Origin: CAZFHA01 sp964518595
GTDB lineage: Bacteria > Bacillota > Clostridia > Saccharofermentanales > Saccharofermentanaceae
Length of the DNA stretch: 53,615 nt
Reading direction: 5' to 3'
Assembly: GCA_964518595.1 (NCBI GenBank)
Contig: CAZFHA010000027.1
Location: 1 to 53,615 of the forward strand
Below are positions 24,485 to 32,976 of the stretch, one piece after another. The translations under genes and the position numbers were made by a program. The notes under the pieces were generated by a model. It made no database searches, had not been told where the DNA came from, and worked only from the letters and a program-made list of their open reading frames with translations. Every line of letters starts with the position of its first letter. Position 1 is the stretch's first letter.

Positions 24485-25234
24485 ATGATTACTATAGCCA
24501 TCTGTGATGATGATATTGTTTTTTTAGATTTTCTGGAAAGAATATTAGTTCAGACTTTCATAAACAAAAATCAACGTATAGAAATTTCTAAATTTGATAG
24601 CGGAAAGGCATTAATAGATAGCATTGAAAAGGACAAACAATTTTATAAAATTATCTTTTTGGATGTCGAAATGCCGGTGGTTAATGGCTTTCAAGTTGCA
24701 GATAGACTAAAAGCCGTTAGTGCAGATTTTTACCTGTTGTTCACGACCTACATGGAACACCAATCCAGAGAGGGATACCTTTATGGTGCTTATCGGTATA
24801 TTTTCAAAAATCACTTAGAGTCGGAAATCGAAGAAGCCGTGTCAAGTTTGCTGAACAGATGCGCAGATACCTGTAGTAATGATGAAACGATCACTTTTAA
24901 ATATCGTAATACCTCTATATTTGAGGACGTAACTATCAAAAAAAATGATATTTTATTTCTCAAAAGGGAGAAAAATCGGCGAGTAATAGTTAAGACAATT
25001 ACTTCTGAATATGAGCTGCTAACAAAGCCCTTATCCGAATATTCTAACATGCTAAATGGATTAAATTTTTATCCGGTTATGCGTAATTACATTGTGAACT
25101 TTAATCATGTTCGGAGCCTTGATGAGGAATCCTTCATCTTAACCGGAGGTATACATGTGCCTTTAGGGGTAAAGCGAGAGGTTAAGAACGTATCAAAGAA
25201 TAAATATTTTTCCTTTCTACAGGAGCAATTATAA
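24485..25234 (+). CDS. AgrA-like response regulator (receiver + LytTR)
   Basis: The 249-residue protein has a receiver domain (IAICDDDIVFL; phospho-acceptor Asp in IIFLDVEMPVVNGF; FTTYMEHQSREGYLYGAYRY with a T/Y switch) and a C-terminal LytTR DNA-binding domain (DILFLKREKNRRVIVKTITS, FYPVMRNYIVNFNHVRSL). It is typically phosphorylated by the downstream GHKL kinase and binds direct repeats. The kinase start follows the stop after a single base (25235). The upstream region contains no obvious LytTR repeat that I could define. Confidence 0.9.
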   Translation: MITIAICDDDIVFLDFLERILVQTFINKNQRIEISKFDSGKALIDSIEKDKQFYKIIFLDVEMPVVNGFQVADRLKAVSADFYLLFTTYMEHQSREGYLYGAYRYIFKNHLESEIEEAVSSLLNRCADTCSNDETITFKYRNTSIFEDVTIKKNDILFLKREKNRRVIVKTITSEYELLTKPLSEYSNMLNGLNFYPVMRNYIVNFNHVRSLDEESFILTGGIHVPLGVKREVKNVSKNKYFSFLQEQL

Positions 25235-25235
25235 T

Positions 25236-26555
25236 ATGGAAAATAGGTTGATGCTGGCGATATTTTCCCTAAGCACCATGGCTAATTACTGCCTTCAGAC
25301 ATATCTTTATTACAAGAGTCTTGGGCTCAACCGGCATGTGGCAAAAAAGCATTTTTTTCTTATCATACCTGGATTGACTATTCTTTCTACAGCTGTGATG
25401 ATACTGAGTAATTTTGTAATTTTTCCTATTCTCCCTATCATACTGCTCTATCCCGTTTTAGTTATGGGTGGCAAGCTAAAGGAACGGTTTTTTTTCGGGA
25501 TTGTCAGCTGCATCATTCTTTTATTTACCAATGTTATTGGTATATCGATTTTTTCAACCTCTTTGCTCTGGAACATAAATGAAGCAGGGCCAAGAGTATT
25601 TCTTGGCATTGATATGGTGGTTGTATTTATTTATTGGGTTTTGACCATGTTGGTCTTACATTTTAATTCTAATGGGAGAAAATACTTACCTCCCCGCTAC
25701 TGGCACAGAATACTCCTCGTTACAAGTATTTTGTTTACTCTGGTTACCTTTGTTTTTACCCTTAGAATTTGGTTCAACGAGCAGCTTAGCTCCTATCTTA
25801 CACTAGTATTTACTATCGGCCTATTTCTAGTCTTTATGCTGCTGTATTTTATCTTTTATTTTGTCTGCAAATATTTTTCTCTGGCTAACGAAGCCAACTT
25901 ATTAGCTTCGCAAAATAAAATGATTGAGAAGTTTTTACAGCAGAAGCAAACTTCTGATAATCAAATCAAAATACTTAGTCACGACTTGAAGCATAGCCTG
26001 ATAGAATGGAAGTCCTTAGCCATAGAAAAAAATGACAGCACGGCCTTGCGTAGCATCGAAGAATATGAGCGGCAATTGGCCTTAGCGGTTTTGGTGGATG
26101 TGGGAAATGAAAGCGCTAATGCCATTATCAATCAGAAAGCTTTGGAGGCTCGGCAAGCAAATATTATTTTTGCTATTGATGGGTTTATCTATGATGATCT
26201 AATAATAAGTGGTCTGGATTTGTGTGCCCTGCTTGGAAATTTACTGGATAATGCTCTGGAAGCAGCCAGTAAGACTGAATCGGATGAATTGAGAAGAATT
26301 AAGCTTAGTATGAAAAGAAGAGATGGCTTACTTATTTTTATCGTTGAGAATGGTTATGCCACTGAACCGGTTACAAGGAATGATACATTTCTCACAACAA
26401 AAAAGGATAAGAGCTTACATGGGATTGGGATGATGAGCATTAAACACATTGTAGATAAATATTATGGGACAGTCACCTATGCCTACGCAAATCACTGGTT
26501 CAAGGCTGCTATTATGTTATCTGGCTACCAAGCCGTACTTTCGGACAGGAGTTGA
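25236..26555 (+). CDS. AgrC-like sensor histidine kinase (GHKL)
   Basis: This 439-residue kinase has about six membrane segments in the first 215 residues. A dimerisation helix follows with the phospho-acceptor His (ILSHDLKHSLIEWKSLA, about residue 250). The GHKL ATPase domain has the N-box (LCALLGNLLDNALEAASKTE) and G-box (HGIGMMSIKHIVDKY). The ribosome site AGGAG is inside the end of the response regulator gene. It is the sensor of the pair, but no AgrB protease or AgrD peptide gene is adjacent, so the ligand is unknown. Confidence 0.9.
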   Translation: MENRLMLAIFSLSTMANYCLQTYLYYKSLGLNRHVAKKHFFLIIPGLTILSTAVMILSNFVIFPILPIILLYPVLVMGGKLKERFFFGIVSCIILLFTNVIGISIFSTSLLWNINEAGPRVFLGIDMVVVFIYWVLTMLVLHFNSNGRKYLPPRYWHRILLVTSILFTLVTFVFTLRIWFNEQLSSYLTLVFTIGLFLVFMLLYFIFYFVCKYFSLANEANLLASQNKMIEKFLQQKQTSDNQIKILSHDLKHSLIEWKSLAIEKNDSTALRSIEEYERQLALAVLVDVGNESANAIINQKALEARQANIIFAIDGFIYDDLIISGLDLCALLGNLLDNALEAASKTESDELRRIKLSMKRRDGLLIFIVENGYATEPVTRNDTFLTTKKDKSLHGIGMMSIKHIVDKYYGTVTYAYANHWFKAAIMLSGYQAVLSDRS

Positions 26556-26657
26556 ACTTTCAGACAGAGTTTGATCTATTAAATCAATTCGCCATTTATA
26601 CTTAGTCCTGTCAGCTATTAGAGTTGGTGAACATTGTATAGTAACGGAGGATTGACT

Positions 26658-26834
26658 ATGAAGCGAAAAATTTCAGTAGTACTACTTATTGGATTGGTTC
26701 TAAACTCACTTGGACTTATATTGACGAGATTTTTTTCAGATAAATTACCCTCTTCTTGGATTCCTACTGCTATTATTTTAATAGCAACGGTTCTTATTAT
26801 CGTGGGCATTATCCTAACGCGAAAGATGAAGTAG
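26658..26834 (+). CDS. small two-pass membrane protein downstream of the Agr-like pair
   Basis: ATG 26658 follows ACGGAGGATT; an upstream ATG at 26634 lacks a ribosome site. The 58-residue product (MKRKISVVLLIGLVLNSLGL, then RFFSDKLPSSWIPTAIILIA, ending ILTRKMK) has two membrane segments (about 5-23, 32-51) and a basic tail. It lacks the conserved Cys/Ser and charged tail of AgrD, so it is not a clear peptide precursor. Position suggests it may be a target of the upstream system. Terminated by the hairpin at 26867. Confidence 0.55.
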   Translation: MKRKISVVLLIGLVLNSLGLILTRFFSDKLPSSWIPTAIILIATVLIIVGIILTRKMK

Positions 26835-26866
26835 AACCAAACTTAATATATTAATCATGGCCTAAG

Positions 26867-26915
26867 AAAGCCTCCTTGGCTGCTCATTCTTCACTGAGCG
26901 AGTTGAGGAGGCTTT
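26867..26915. terminator. hairpin between small membrane protein and TMEM175-like gene
   Basis: Perfect outer stem AAAGCCTCC/GGAGGCTTT with an inner GCTCA/TGAGC stem. It lies where two convergent genes meet. The T-run is weak, so termination is likely but not certain. Confidence 0.55.
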
Positions 26916-26961
26916 GTTGTGGAAAAATTATCTGCTTCCGTCATGTAGGAACTTCAGCGAA

Positions 26962-27612
26962 TTAGCTTGCCATTTTCTTTGTGGATTTTGCCTTTTTGGG
27001 CTTATACAGTTCATCATAGAGCATATTGAAAACTGCCGATGCCACTGGCAAAAACAGCCGGATTTTGTTAGAAACTACCGGCGTAAAGACGAGAAGTGCC
27101 AATACTAAGAATATAACCACTACAGAGATAAGCAGGCGCAGCCAAATAACGGTGCGGGGGTGTTTGCTGGCAAGTCGATTCATTCGTTCCTTAAGTTGTT
27201 GAGCATTTTCTTGTTCACTGGTAGTTAGTATATAGTGAAGAATAAGCACATAGCTAAGATTTATAAGTATGTAGATAATGTTGTATCCCAGAGCCGGAAT
27301 TATCTCGTCGGGGTTGGCCATGACCCAATTGGTGAGCAGTGGCATGAGGGAGAGGAAAAATAGAAAGAGCAAATTAAGCCATATCATGGTGCGAGTGACA
27401 TTCTCTACATAGCGGAAGGCTCGATTATGTTGTATCCAAAAAGCCCCAACGCCTACAAAGCTTAAAAAATAGACCAGTATGCTATTTAAAAACACGCCAA
27501 TATCTTGAGGTGTAAGGGTTTGGGGTAAGGGAATGCTCAGAACCATAATTGTGATAATAATGGCAATGACGCCGTCACTGAAGGATTCAAGACGCTGTTT
27601 GCTAATTCTCAT
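26962..27612 (-). CDS. TMEM175-family potassium-channel-like membrane protein
   Basis: I choose ATG 27612, with AAAGGATAAC upstream; the longer frame lacks one. The roughly 216-residue protein has about six membrane segments and the family's hallmark N-terminal FSDGVIAIIITIMVL (conserved FSD..x..I). Bacterial members form tetramers conducting K+. A single repeat of six helices matches the bacterial type rather than the doubled animal protein. The C-terminus is lysine-rich (KPKKAKSTKKMAS). Confidence 0.85.
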   Translation of the reverse strand: MRISKQRLESFSDGVIAIIITIMVLSIPLPQTLTPQDIGVFLNSILVYFLSFVGVGAFWIQHNRAFRYVENVTRTMIWLNLLFLFFLSLMPLLTNWVMANPDEIIPALGYNIIYILINLSYVLILHYILTTSEQENAQQLKERMNRLASKHPRTVIWLRLLISVVVIFLVLALLVFTPVVSNKIRLFLPVASAVFNMLYDELYKPKKAKSTKKMAS

Positions 27613-27723
27613 AGTTGTTATCCTTTGTGCAAGATATTTCTTCAAGGTGATTGCGGAACAGGATTTGTACCTCAAAGGGATTTTATATTATACACACCTT
27701 TAGCCTAATGCGCTTTTATATTT

Positions 27724-28065
27724 TTAGGAGCCTTTCTTCTTGAATCTGTTTTTGGTATTGGCATAAATAATGGCAAATAAAGATACAACAAGAATGAGGG
27801 CGATGGCGGTGTAGGTAATCCAGACCAAATCCAGAATTTCACCTAAAGCGAATAGTGGTATAAGTAGTCCGATGGGGAGGACAATTTTACCCATAAATTT
27901 ACATAAGGCTTTGCTATCGTAACGCCGTTTTTCTCTCGGTGACATGGTATTATAGCCGGCAATAAAATTAGCGCCCCGGCCTTTTAGAAAGAAGATTCCC
28001 AAAACAATCAGGGGCAAGCTTATGATTCCAACAATTACCAAACTAACTATATTTTCTCCACTCAT
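27724..28065 (-). CDS. DUF3784-like membrane protein
   Basis: The 113-residue protein has three hydrophobic segments (about 7-26, 59-76 and 80-100). Between the first two is KGRGANFIAGYNTMSPREKR and YDSKALCKFMG, the signature of DUF3784. The function of this family is unknown. It lies upstream of TMEM175 on the same strand, with a 111-base gap. Confidence 0.75.
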   Translation of the reverse strand: MSGENIVSLVIVGIISLPLIVLGIFFLKGRGANFIAGYNTMSPREKRRYDSKALCKFMGKIVLPIGLLIPLFALGEILDLVWITYTAIALILVVSLFAIIYANTKNRFKKKGS

Positions 28066-28188
28066 GTGCCATACCTCACTTGTATAATTTCAAATGGTGA
28101 TAGGCTATAATAATGTGATAACATTACTTTTCATATATGTCAAACAGCATTTAGATTTGAGTATTTGAGTATAAGGAGAAATAAACTT

Positions 28189-28920
28189 TTGGGGATTTTT
28201 GATAAATGGAAGAACTCTAACAATGTATCTAGTGGTGTAAGTAGGAAGACAGCTGCTTCATCGTCACCATATTTTGAGGCCTTATCTAAATATATCGGAG
28301 TTGCACAACTCCGGCAAGTGGCCTTTGGAAAGATAATTCGGGATGCCAGCCGCTGGGATGCTGACATGCAAAAGGGTGAAATTACTTTTGATAATCAGAA
28401 ATTTTCTGTGCTGCTTTTGGGTTCAGAATCCCAAAGTACACATACTTGGATGTGGGGCTGGAAAAATATTAATAATTATCCTGATTTCCTTTGGGAGCCT
28501 ACCCAATTGATCTATGAAAAGCTTGTTTCTGAGGGGATGAGGGAGATTGAAGGAGAGAAGATTCGGTTGAGTAAGCTGGTTACAGGACATGCTATTGCAG
28601 CTTTAGCTGTAACGTCGAGCGTGGATAGATTCTGCTATTATCGAGCGCCATATAGTAGTGGTGCTGCTTTTTTACTAATCAAATCGCCGCCAGAGTGGGT
28701 GTTTACAGAGGCCACGGCTTTGGATGCTTCTAGTTGTATAAGTGCAGTAATTTCTAATTTTTCGATTAGTCATAAACTTTTGGTTAAGGGCATTTTTGAG
28801 GAATATTGTTATAAAATTGAGGAGCAGGATGCAACTATCAGTGGCTGTTTTCACGATGAGTCCAGTTTGACTGTTTCTTTTGATAAAAAGGGTAGAATCC
28901 TTAATCTAAAAACCAACTGA
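28189..28920 (+). CDS. DUF6882-like protein
   Basis: The start at TTG 28189 is preferred because AAGGAG lies 11 bases upstream; the frame is open to 28165. The roughly 243-residue product has a central RWDADMQKGEITFDNQKFSV, then LGSESQSTHTWMWGWKNINNY, matching the W.AD...G.l.F and GS.S.....WlW.W.N pattern of DUF6882. No signal peptide or membrane segment. A Cys pair (ISGCFHDESS; SSCISA) may be fortuitous. Function unknown. Confidence 0.65.
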   Translation: MGIFDKWKNSNNVSSGVSRKTAASSSPYFEALSKYIGVAQLRQVAFGKIIRDASRWDADMQKGEITFDNQKFSVLLLGSESQSTHTWMWGWKNINNYPDFLWEPTQLIYEKLVSEGMREIEGEKIRLSKLVTGHAIAALAVTSSVDRFCYYRAPYSSGAAFLLIKSPPEWVFTEATALDASSCISAVISNFSISHKLLVKGIFEEYCYKIEEQDATISGCFHDESSLTVSFDKKGRILNLKTN

Positions 28921-29057
28921 CCGATATATTTGAGCCGTTATAACCATGTTACAGTATATTTTGATAGTGATATCTGACAATAATCAGACTGTTTATCAAG
29001 TTTAAGTTAGTCCTATAAAAATTTTAGTTGAAATTTTACATGAGGTAGGAATAATTA

Positions 29058-29972
29058 ATGAAAAAATCGATTGTAGTTTTTCTCTTGATTTCGATGCTGA
29101 GCCTAAGCTTCGTAGGTTGTAGTAGTGCTAAGGCTGAGACGCTGTCCTCCGATACTAAGACAAGGCAAGCTTCAGAAGTGCTTGGGGAAGTCTCTGCCTC
29201 AGCCGCGTCATCTTTAGCAGGGGGAGATGAAAGATTTCCCGGCTACCGACTCCTTGAAGTAGAGGGAGGGGATATTTCCGGTGCGCGCGAAGCGAATGTA
29301 GTCGTTGATATAGGTTATGGGGATCGAGAGTATTGGGCTTTTACTAATGAATATGGTCAGCTTGTCAGGGTGGAAGCTAAGGAGATTATTCTGCAGGATG
29401 AGAGTAACGAAGCTGTATCTGCTCAGGGCAGATATTTTTCGGAGGAGGCAGAGGTTCCTGGTACAGAGCTGCCGGATTTTGACCAAGGTCATATTATCGC
29501 CGACAGTTTGGGGGGCGTAGCCAATGCCTATAATATCACGCCCCAAGATAGCGTACTTAACCGTCACGGTGATCAGGCCTATATGGAAGATACCATCCGA
29601 AAAGCAGGCGGTTGTACAGATTTCACAGCTGTTATTACCTATCCAAATGAAAACACTCACATACCCAGCCATTATAGCTACACCTATACCCTTAACGGTA
29701 ATGTTATTTATGACGAGTTTGATAATGTGAACCCGGATAATGTGCCTATTACGTCACAGAGCGAAGCTGTGGTAGCCTCTACCAATGATACAGCAATTGT
29801 TACTGAGGCTGGTGCGACCGAAGAAGACATTTCTGGAATCGATACGAACGGCAATGGTACGGTTACTATTGCGGAGGCAAAAGCTGCAGGCTTTTCCATG
29901 CCTATCATGTCAGATCATTGGCTCTATAAATATATGATTGATAAGGATAAGGATGGAATGGTTGGAGAGTAA
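29058..29972 (+). CDS. secreted DNA/RNA non-specific endonuclease lipoprotein with EF-hand tail
   Basis: The 304-residue protein carries a lipoprotein signal peptide ending LSFVGC (Cys21 lipidation site) and a Ser/Ala-rich linker. The nuclease domain (about residues 60-225) has the His-metal motif DFDQGHIIADSLGG (H145) and NITPQDSVLNRHG (Asn/Arg ligands). The C-terminal 50 residues contain DTNGNGTVTIAE, an EF-hand loop, and DKDKDGMVGE, a second. The enzyme probably cleaves nucleic acid outside the cell in a Ca2+-stabilised form. It is followed 13 bases later by an alpha/beta hydrolase. Intact. Confidence 0.85.
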   Translation: MKKSIVVFLLISMLSLSFVGCSSAKAETLSSDTKTRQASEVLGEVSASAASSLAGGDERFPGYRLLEVEGGDISGAREANVVVDIGYGDREYWAFTNEYGQLVRVEAKEIILQDESNEAVSAQGRYFSEEAEVPGTELPDFDQGHIIADSLGGVANAYNITPQDSVLNRHGDQAYMEDTIRKAGGCTDFTAVITYPNENTHIPSHYSYTYTLNGNVIYDEFDNVNPDNVPITSQSEAVVASTNDTAIVTEAGATEEDISGIDTNGNGTVTIAEAKAAGFSMPIMSDHWLYKYMIDKDKDGMVGE

Positions 29973-29985
29973 TAGCGAGGAAGAT

Positions 29986-30654
29986 ATGAATAATTTTGGT
30001 GTATTACTTATTCATGGTTTTGCTGGTACACGCAATGATGTAGAACCGCTTTATAGCTATTTTAGTAAGCAAAACTATATAGTTGAGCGACCTTTACTGG
30101 CTGGGCACGAGCGGGGGAAAAAGGCTTTAGCCGCATCAAGCTATCAGAGCTGGATTGACAGTGTTTCTGACGCATATCAACGGTTAAGGCAAGAGTGCAG
30201 TCAGGTGCTTGTAGTTGGTTTTTCCATGGGTGGGTTGTTGGCAGTCAATATGTATTCATTATTTCCTTTTGAGGTACTGGTGACTATTAATACACCAATA
30301 TACTATTGGAACGTAAAGCAAATTACCGAAAATCTTTGGCGAGATTTTGGTTTTTATTCGCGCTATTATTTTCGTTCCAGTCGTGAAAAGCCCTTTTCCT
30401 CGCTTTTAGAATTCCGAAAAATACTAGTGCGTACAAAACCGTTGGTATCTGGGATTCATTGTCCAACCTTGATTTTACAGACCGAGGATGATGATACAAC
30501 GCATCCCAAAAGCGCCCTTTGGCTTTATAAGCAGGTTGCGGGAGTTAAAGTTAGGCGAACGATTCCTCAGGGCGGGCATATGGTGCTATCAAGTTCGATG
30601 GCTCAGAATGTAATCAAAGAGCTTGAGGATTTTATTTCTGCTCAAGCTCTTTGA
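29986..30654 (+). CDS. alpha/beta hydrolase, carboxylesterase-like
   Basis: ATG 29986 follows GCGAGGAAG, so I do not use the frame's earlier ATG 29938 inside the nuclease gene. The 222-residue protein has the HGFAGTRND oxyanion loop (about residues 9-17), nucleophile elbow VGFSMGG (Ser near 78), LQTEDDDTTHP (Asp) and GGHMVL (His). It resembles lipase/esterase Est30-type enzymes acting on short acyl esters. Co-transcription with the nuclease is implied by the 13-base gap. Confidence 0.85.
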   Translation: MNNFGVLLIHGFAGTRNDVEPLYSYFSKQNYIVERPLLAGHERGKKALAASSYQSWIDSVSDAYQRLRQECSQVLVVGFSMGGLLAVNMYSLFPFEVLVTINTPIYYWNVKQITENLWRDFGFYSRYYFRSSREKPFSSLLEFRKILVRTKPLVSGIHCPTLILQTEDDDTTHPKSALWLYKQVAGVKVRRTIPQGGHMVLSSSMAQNVIKELEDFISAQAL

Positions 30655-30706
30655 TAATCTTCTCTATAGTGGTTATAAGCTTGTTTCTTTCCTGTTTGTG
30701 AAAGGC

Positions 30707-31123
30707 TTATTTTAAGGCGATTTCCTGGCTTTTGATTCTTTGCGCCAAAATTTTAACCTTAGTTTCAATTTCTTGAATTGTGGCTAAAAAGACGGCATCT
30801 TCTTTGCCACTGGGATCTTCTAATCCCCAGTCTTCTCGAAATTGGCAAGGCAGTGTAGGGCAATCGACATTACATCCCATGGTTATAACGATGTCTACCG
30901 GAGGAATCTGGTCTAGAAGTTTAGAGTGCTGACTCTGGCTCATGTCAATCTGATAAAGCTCTTTGACTAGTCTGACGGCATCGGCATTTATGGCGGGCTT
31001 TGTTTCTGTACCGGCAGAGTAACTTTCAAAAGAATCTGAACAGAAGTGCTTCCCCAGAGCTTCGGCAATTTGGCTACGACAGGAGTTATGGACACAGATG
31101 AAGGCAACTTTGGGCAGAGACAT
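30707..31123 (-). CDS. arsC: arsenate reductase, thioredoxin-dependent (ArsC, LMW-phosphatase fold)
   Basis: The 138-residue protein has the P-loop CVHNSCR (C10 and R16) and the catalytic cysteines C84 and C88/C93 in TMGCNVDCPTLPC. The segments DWGLEDPSG and SAGTETKPAINADAV fit. It reduces arsenate to arsenite, which is then exported. It is the last gene of the arsR-permease-thioredoxin-arsC run on the minus strand. Intact. Confidence 0.92.
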   Translation of the reverse strand: MSLPKVAFICVHNSCRSQIAEALGKHFCSDSFESYSAGTETKPAINADAVRLVKELYQIDMSQSQHSKLLDQIPPVDIVITMGCNVDCPTLPCQFREDWGLEDPSGKEDAVFLATIQEIETKVKILAQRIKSQEIALK

Positions 31124-31177
31124 AGAGGTTCTCCTTTATTTAAGATGAATTTTTACTTGCTTTGTGTGGCGGTGAAG

Positions 31178-31414
31178 TTAGTTTTTTTGCAAAAGTTTTT
31201 TTACTTCGGCGGTTTTTAAGGTGCGACCGGTGGAAACGACTTTTTCGTTAATCACCAGTGCCGGGGTTTGCATAACCCCGTAACGGGCAATTTCGGCAAA
31301 GTCTTCTACCTTCTCCAGCTCAATCGTAAGATCAAGTTCTTTTGCGGCTGTTTTCACATTTTCTGCTAAGGTGGTACAGTTTTTGCAGCCTGATCCAAGT
31401 ACTTTGATGTTCAT
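31178..31414 (-). CDS. CXXC redox-active disulfide protein, thioredoxin-like
   Basis: The 78-residue protein (MNIKVLGSGCKNCTTLAENV, then ARYGVMQTPALVINEKVV) has a CKNC active site (C10, C13) and a cis-Pro in QTPAL. Such small thioredoxin-like proteins accompany arsenic permeases and are thought to reduce ArsC or the permease-associated system. It lies 54 bases upstream of arsC and 95 bases after the permease. Confidence 0.85.
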   Translation of the reverse strand: MNIKVLGSGCKNCTTLAENVKTAAKELDLTIELEKVEDFAEIARYGVMQTPALVINEKVVSTGRTLKTAEVKKLLQKN

Positions 31415-31509
31415 ACTTTTTCTCCTTGTGTGATTATTTTTAACCCAGAAAATCTGTCTGTTTCGGGTTGGTTGAAAGAACGGGATGTAAAGGATAGTTT
31501 GAAAGTATT

Positions 31510-32514
31510 TTATATAAACAGGAAGGCTAAGGCATTAAAGGTATAGCCGATTATGATAATCCCTACGGCCACGCTGGCCACGAAAAAGGCCAGAAGCTTG
31601 GGTTTGATAACTCTTTTTAGCAGGATAATGGAAGGTAAAGATAGGGCGGTGACTGCCATCATGAAGCTCAGCAGTGTTCCAATTCCGACCCCTTTACTAA
31701 AGAGGGCTTCGGCTACGGGGATAGTGCCAAAAATATCCGCATACATGGGGATTCCCACTCCGGTGGCCAGAATTACAGAGAGCGGATTCTGACTGCCGAG
31801 GATTTTCTGGATAAACTCAGCCGGTATCCAGTTATGAATGGCCGCTCCTAAAGCTACGCCCACCAGCACGTAGGGAAGTACCTTCTTGAAAGTAAAGGCA
31901 ACCTGATTAGCCGCAAAGGAAAGCCTTTCCCTACGGCTTAGGGTTTCTGCCTCTACGGGAACCGGCGTGGCCTGATGGACAAATTCTTCCACATATTTTC
32001 CCATACCCAGCTTTTCAATCAGTGTTCCCAAGGTCACGGCTAATAGTAATCCTAGAATTACATAGCCGACTGCTATGCGCCAGCCAAAGATACTCATAAG
32101 TAAGATAAGAGCACCTAAGTCAACTAAGGGTGAAGAAATTAAGAAGCTGAAGGTTACGCCTACAGGCAACCCTGCACCGGTGAAACCGATAAATAATGGG
32201 ATAGAAGAACAGGAGCAAAATGGAGTAACCGTACCGAGAAGTGCACCAACGGTATTGGCACCGACGCCATGAAAACGTCCAATAATTTTCCGGGTTCGCT
32301 CCGGTGGAAAGTAGCTTTGAATGTAGGAAATAATAAATATCAGGCTGGAAAGTAGAATAAATATTTTGATCGTATCATAGAGGAAAAAATGAATGCTTCC
32401 TCCTAAGCGGCTTTCCAGATTTAGGCCTAAAGCAGTAAGGAGATTAGCCACCAGCTGACTTAGCCACTGCATACCCAAAATTTGATTTTGAAAAAAATTC
32501 CAGAGCTCTAACAT
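31510..32514 (-). CDS. permease of the ArsP/DUF318 family
   Basis: The 334-residue protein has about eight membrane segments and the conserved TPFCSCSSIPLFIGFTGAG (family TPFCSCS) around residue 116, with GIPMYADIFGTIPVAEALF near 254. These permeases (PF03773) include ArsP, an exporter of trivalent organoarsenicals. In this operon it takes the place of ArsB/Acr3. The start overlaps the arsR stop by seven bases. The exact substrate (arsenite versus methylarsenite) cannot be settled by sequence. Confidence 0.85.
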   Translation of the reverse strand: MLELWNFFQNQILGMQWLSQLVANLLTALGLNLESRLGGSIHFFLYDTIKIFILLSSLIFIISYIQSYFPPERTRKIIGRFHGVGANTVGALLGTVTPFCSCSSIPLFIGFTGAGLPVGVTFSFLISSPLVDLGALILLMSIFGWRIAVGYVILGLLLAVTLGTLIEKLGMGKYVEEFVHQATPVPVEAETLSRRERLSFAANQVAFTFKKVLPYVLVGVALGAAIHNWIPAEFIQKILGSQNPLSVILATGVGIPMYADIFGTIPVAEALFSKGVGIGTLLSFMMAVTALSLPSIILLKRVIKPKLLAFFVASVAVGIIIIGYTFNALAFLFI

Positions 32515-32822
32515 GAAACCGTTGCCTCCACCTTGGAGTTTTCTTCCAGTTTGGTCACAGACAAAAAGACCTTTTGGGCTTTTTCAATGCCTTGGGCGGA
32601 AAGGGAGTAGTAAATCCATTTACCTTCTTTACGTCCTTGCACCATGCCACTTTCCGTCAGTATTTTCATATGATGAGAGAGGGTAGGTTGGCTAATGGCC
32701 AGTTTTTCCAAAAGAATGCAGGCGCATTTCTCACCGTCTTTGAGATCTTCAAGAATCATGAGACGATTTTCATCGCAAAAGGCTTTAAAGATTTTAGCAT
32801 TTTCCAAGTATTTATTCTCCAT
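32508..32822 (-). CDS. arsR: ArsR-family arsenic-sensing repressor
   Basis: ATG 32822 follows TTGGAGG; the ATG at 32834 is too close to it. The 104-residue winged-helix protein has the sensor cysteines C33 and C35 (EKCACILLEKLAISQPTLSH), close to the alpha-3 As(III) site of ArsR. It would repress the operon until As(III) binds. A C-terminal Cys (EATVSC) is extra. Overlap with the permease start shows co-transcription. Confidence 0.88.
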   Translation of the reverse strand: MENKYLENAKIFKAFCDENRLMILEDLKDGEKCACILLEKLAISQPTLSHHMKILTESGMVQGRKEGKWIYYSLSAQGIEKAQKVFLSVTKLEENSKVEATVSC

Positions 32823-32855
32823 AGCAACCTCCAATTGATTTTTGTCTATATGAAA

Positions 32856-32884
32856 AAGATAAATGATAAATCGAAATTTGTCAA
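32856..32884 (-). promoter_or_regulatory. ars operon promoter
   Basis: Minus-strand -35 TTGACA (32884-32879) and -10 TATCTT (32861-32856) with a 17-bp spacer. The spacer and flanks contain an AT-rich AAATGATAAATCG region where ArsR likely binds. Confidence 0.6.
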
Positions 32885-32976
32885 TGTATCTTTTAACGCT
32901 GGCATATTTTTTCTTCTATGATAAAATTGAGGCAGAAAATGTATCTTCTACCAGTATTAATCAAGGGAAGGCTTTT

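Noticed and set aside
26658..26834. AgrD-like autoinducing peptide gene
   Set aside because: The protein has two membrane helices and no central Cys/Ser with a charged tail as in AgrD.
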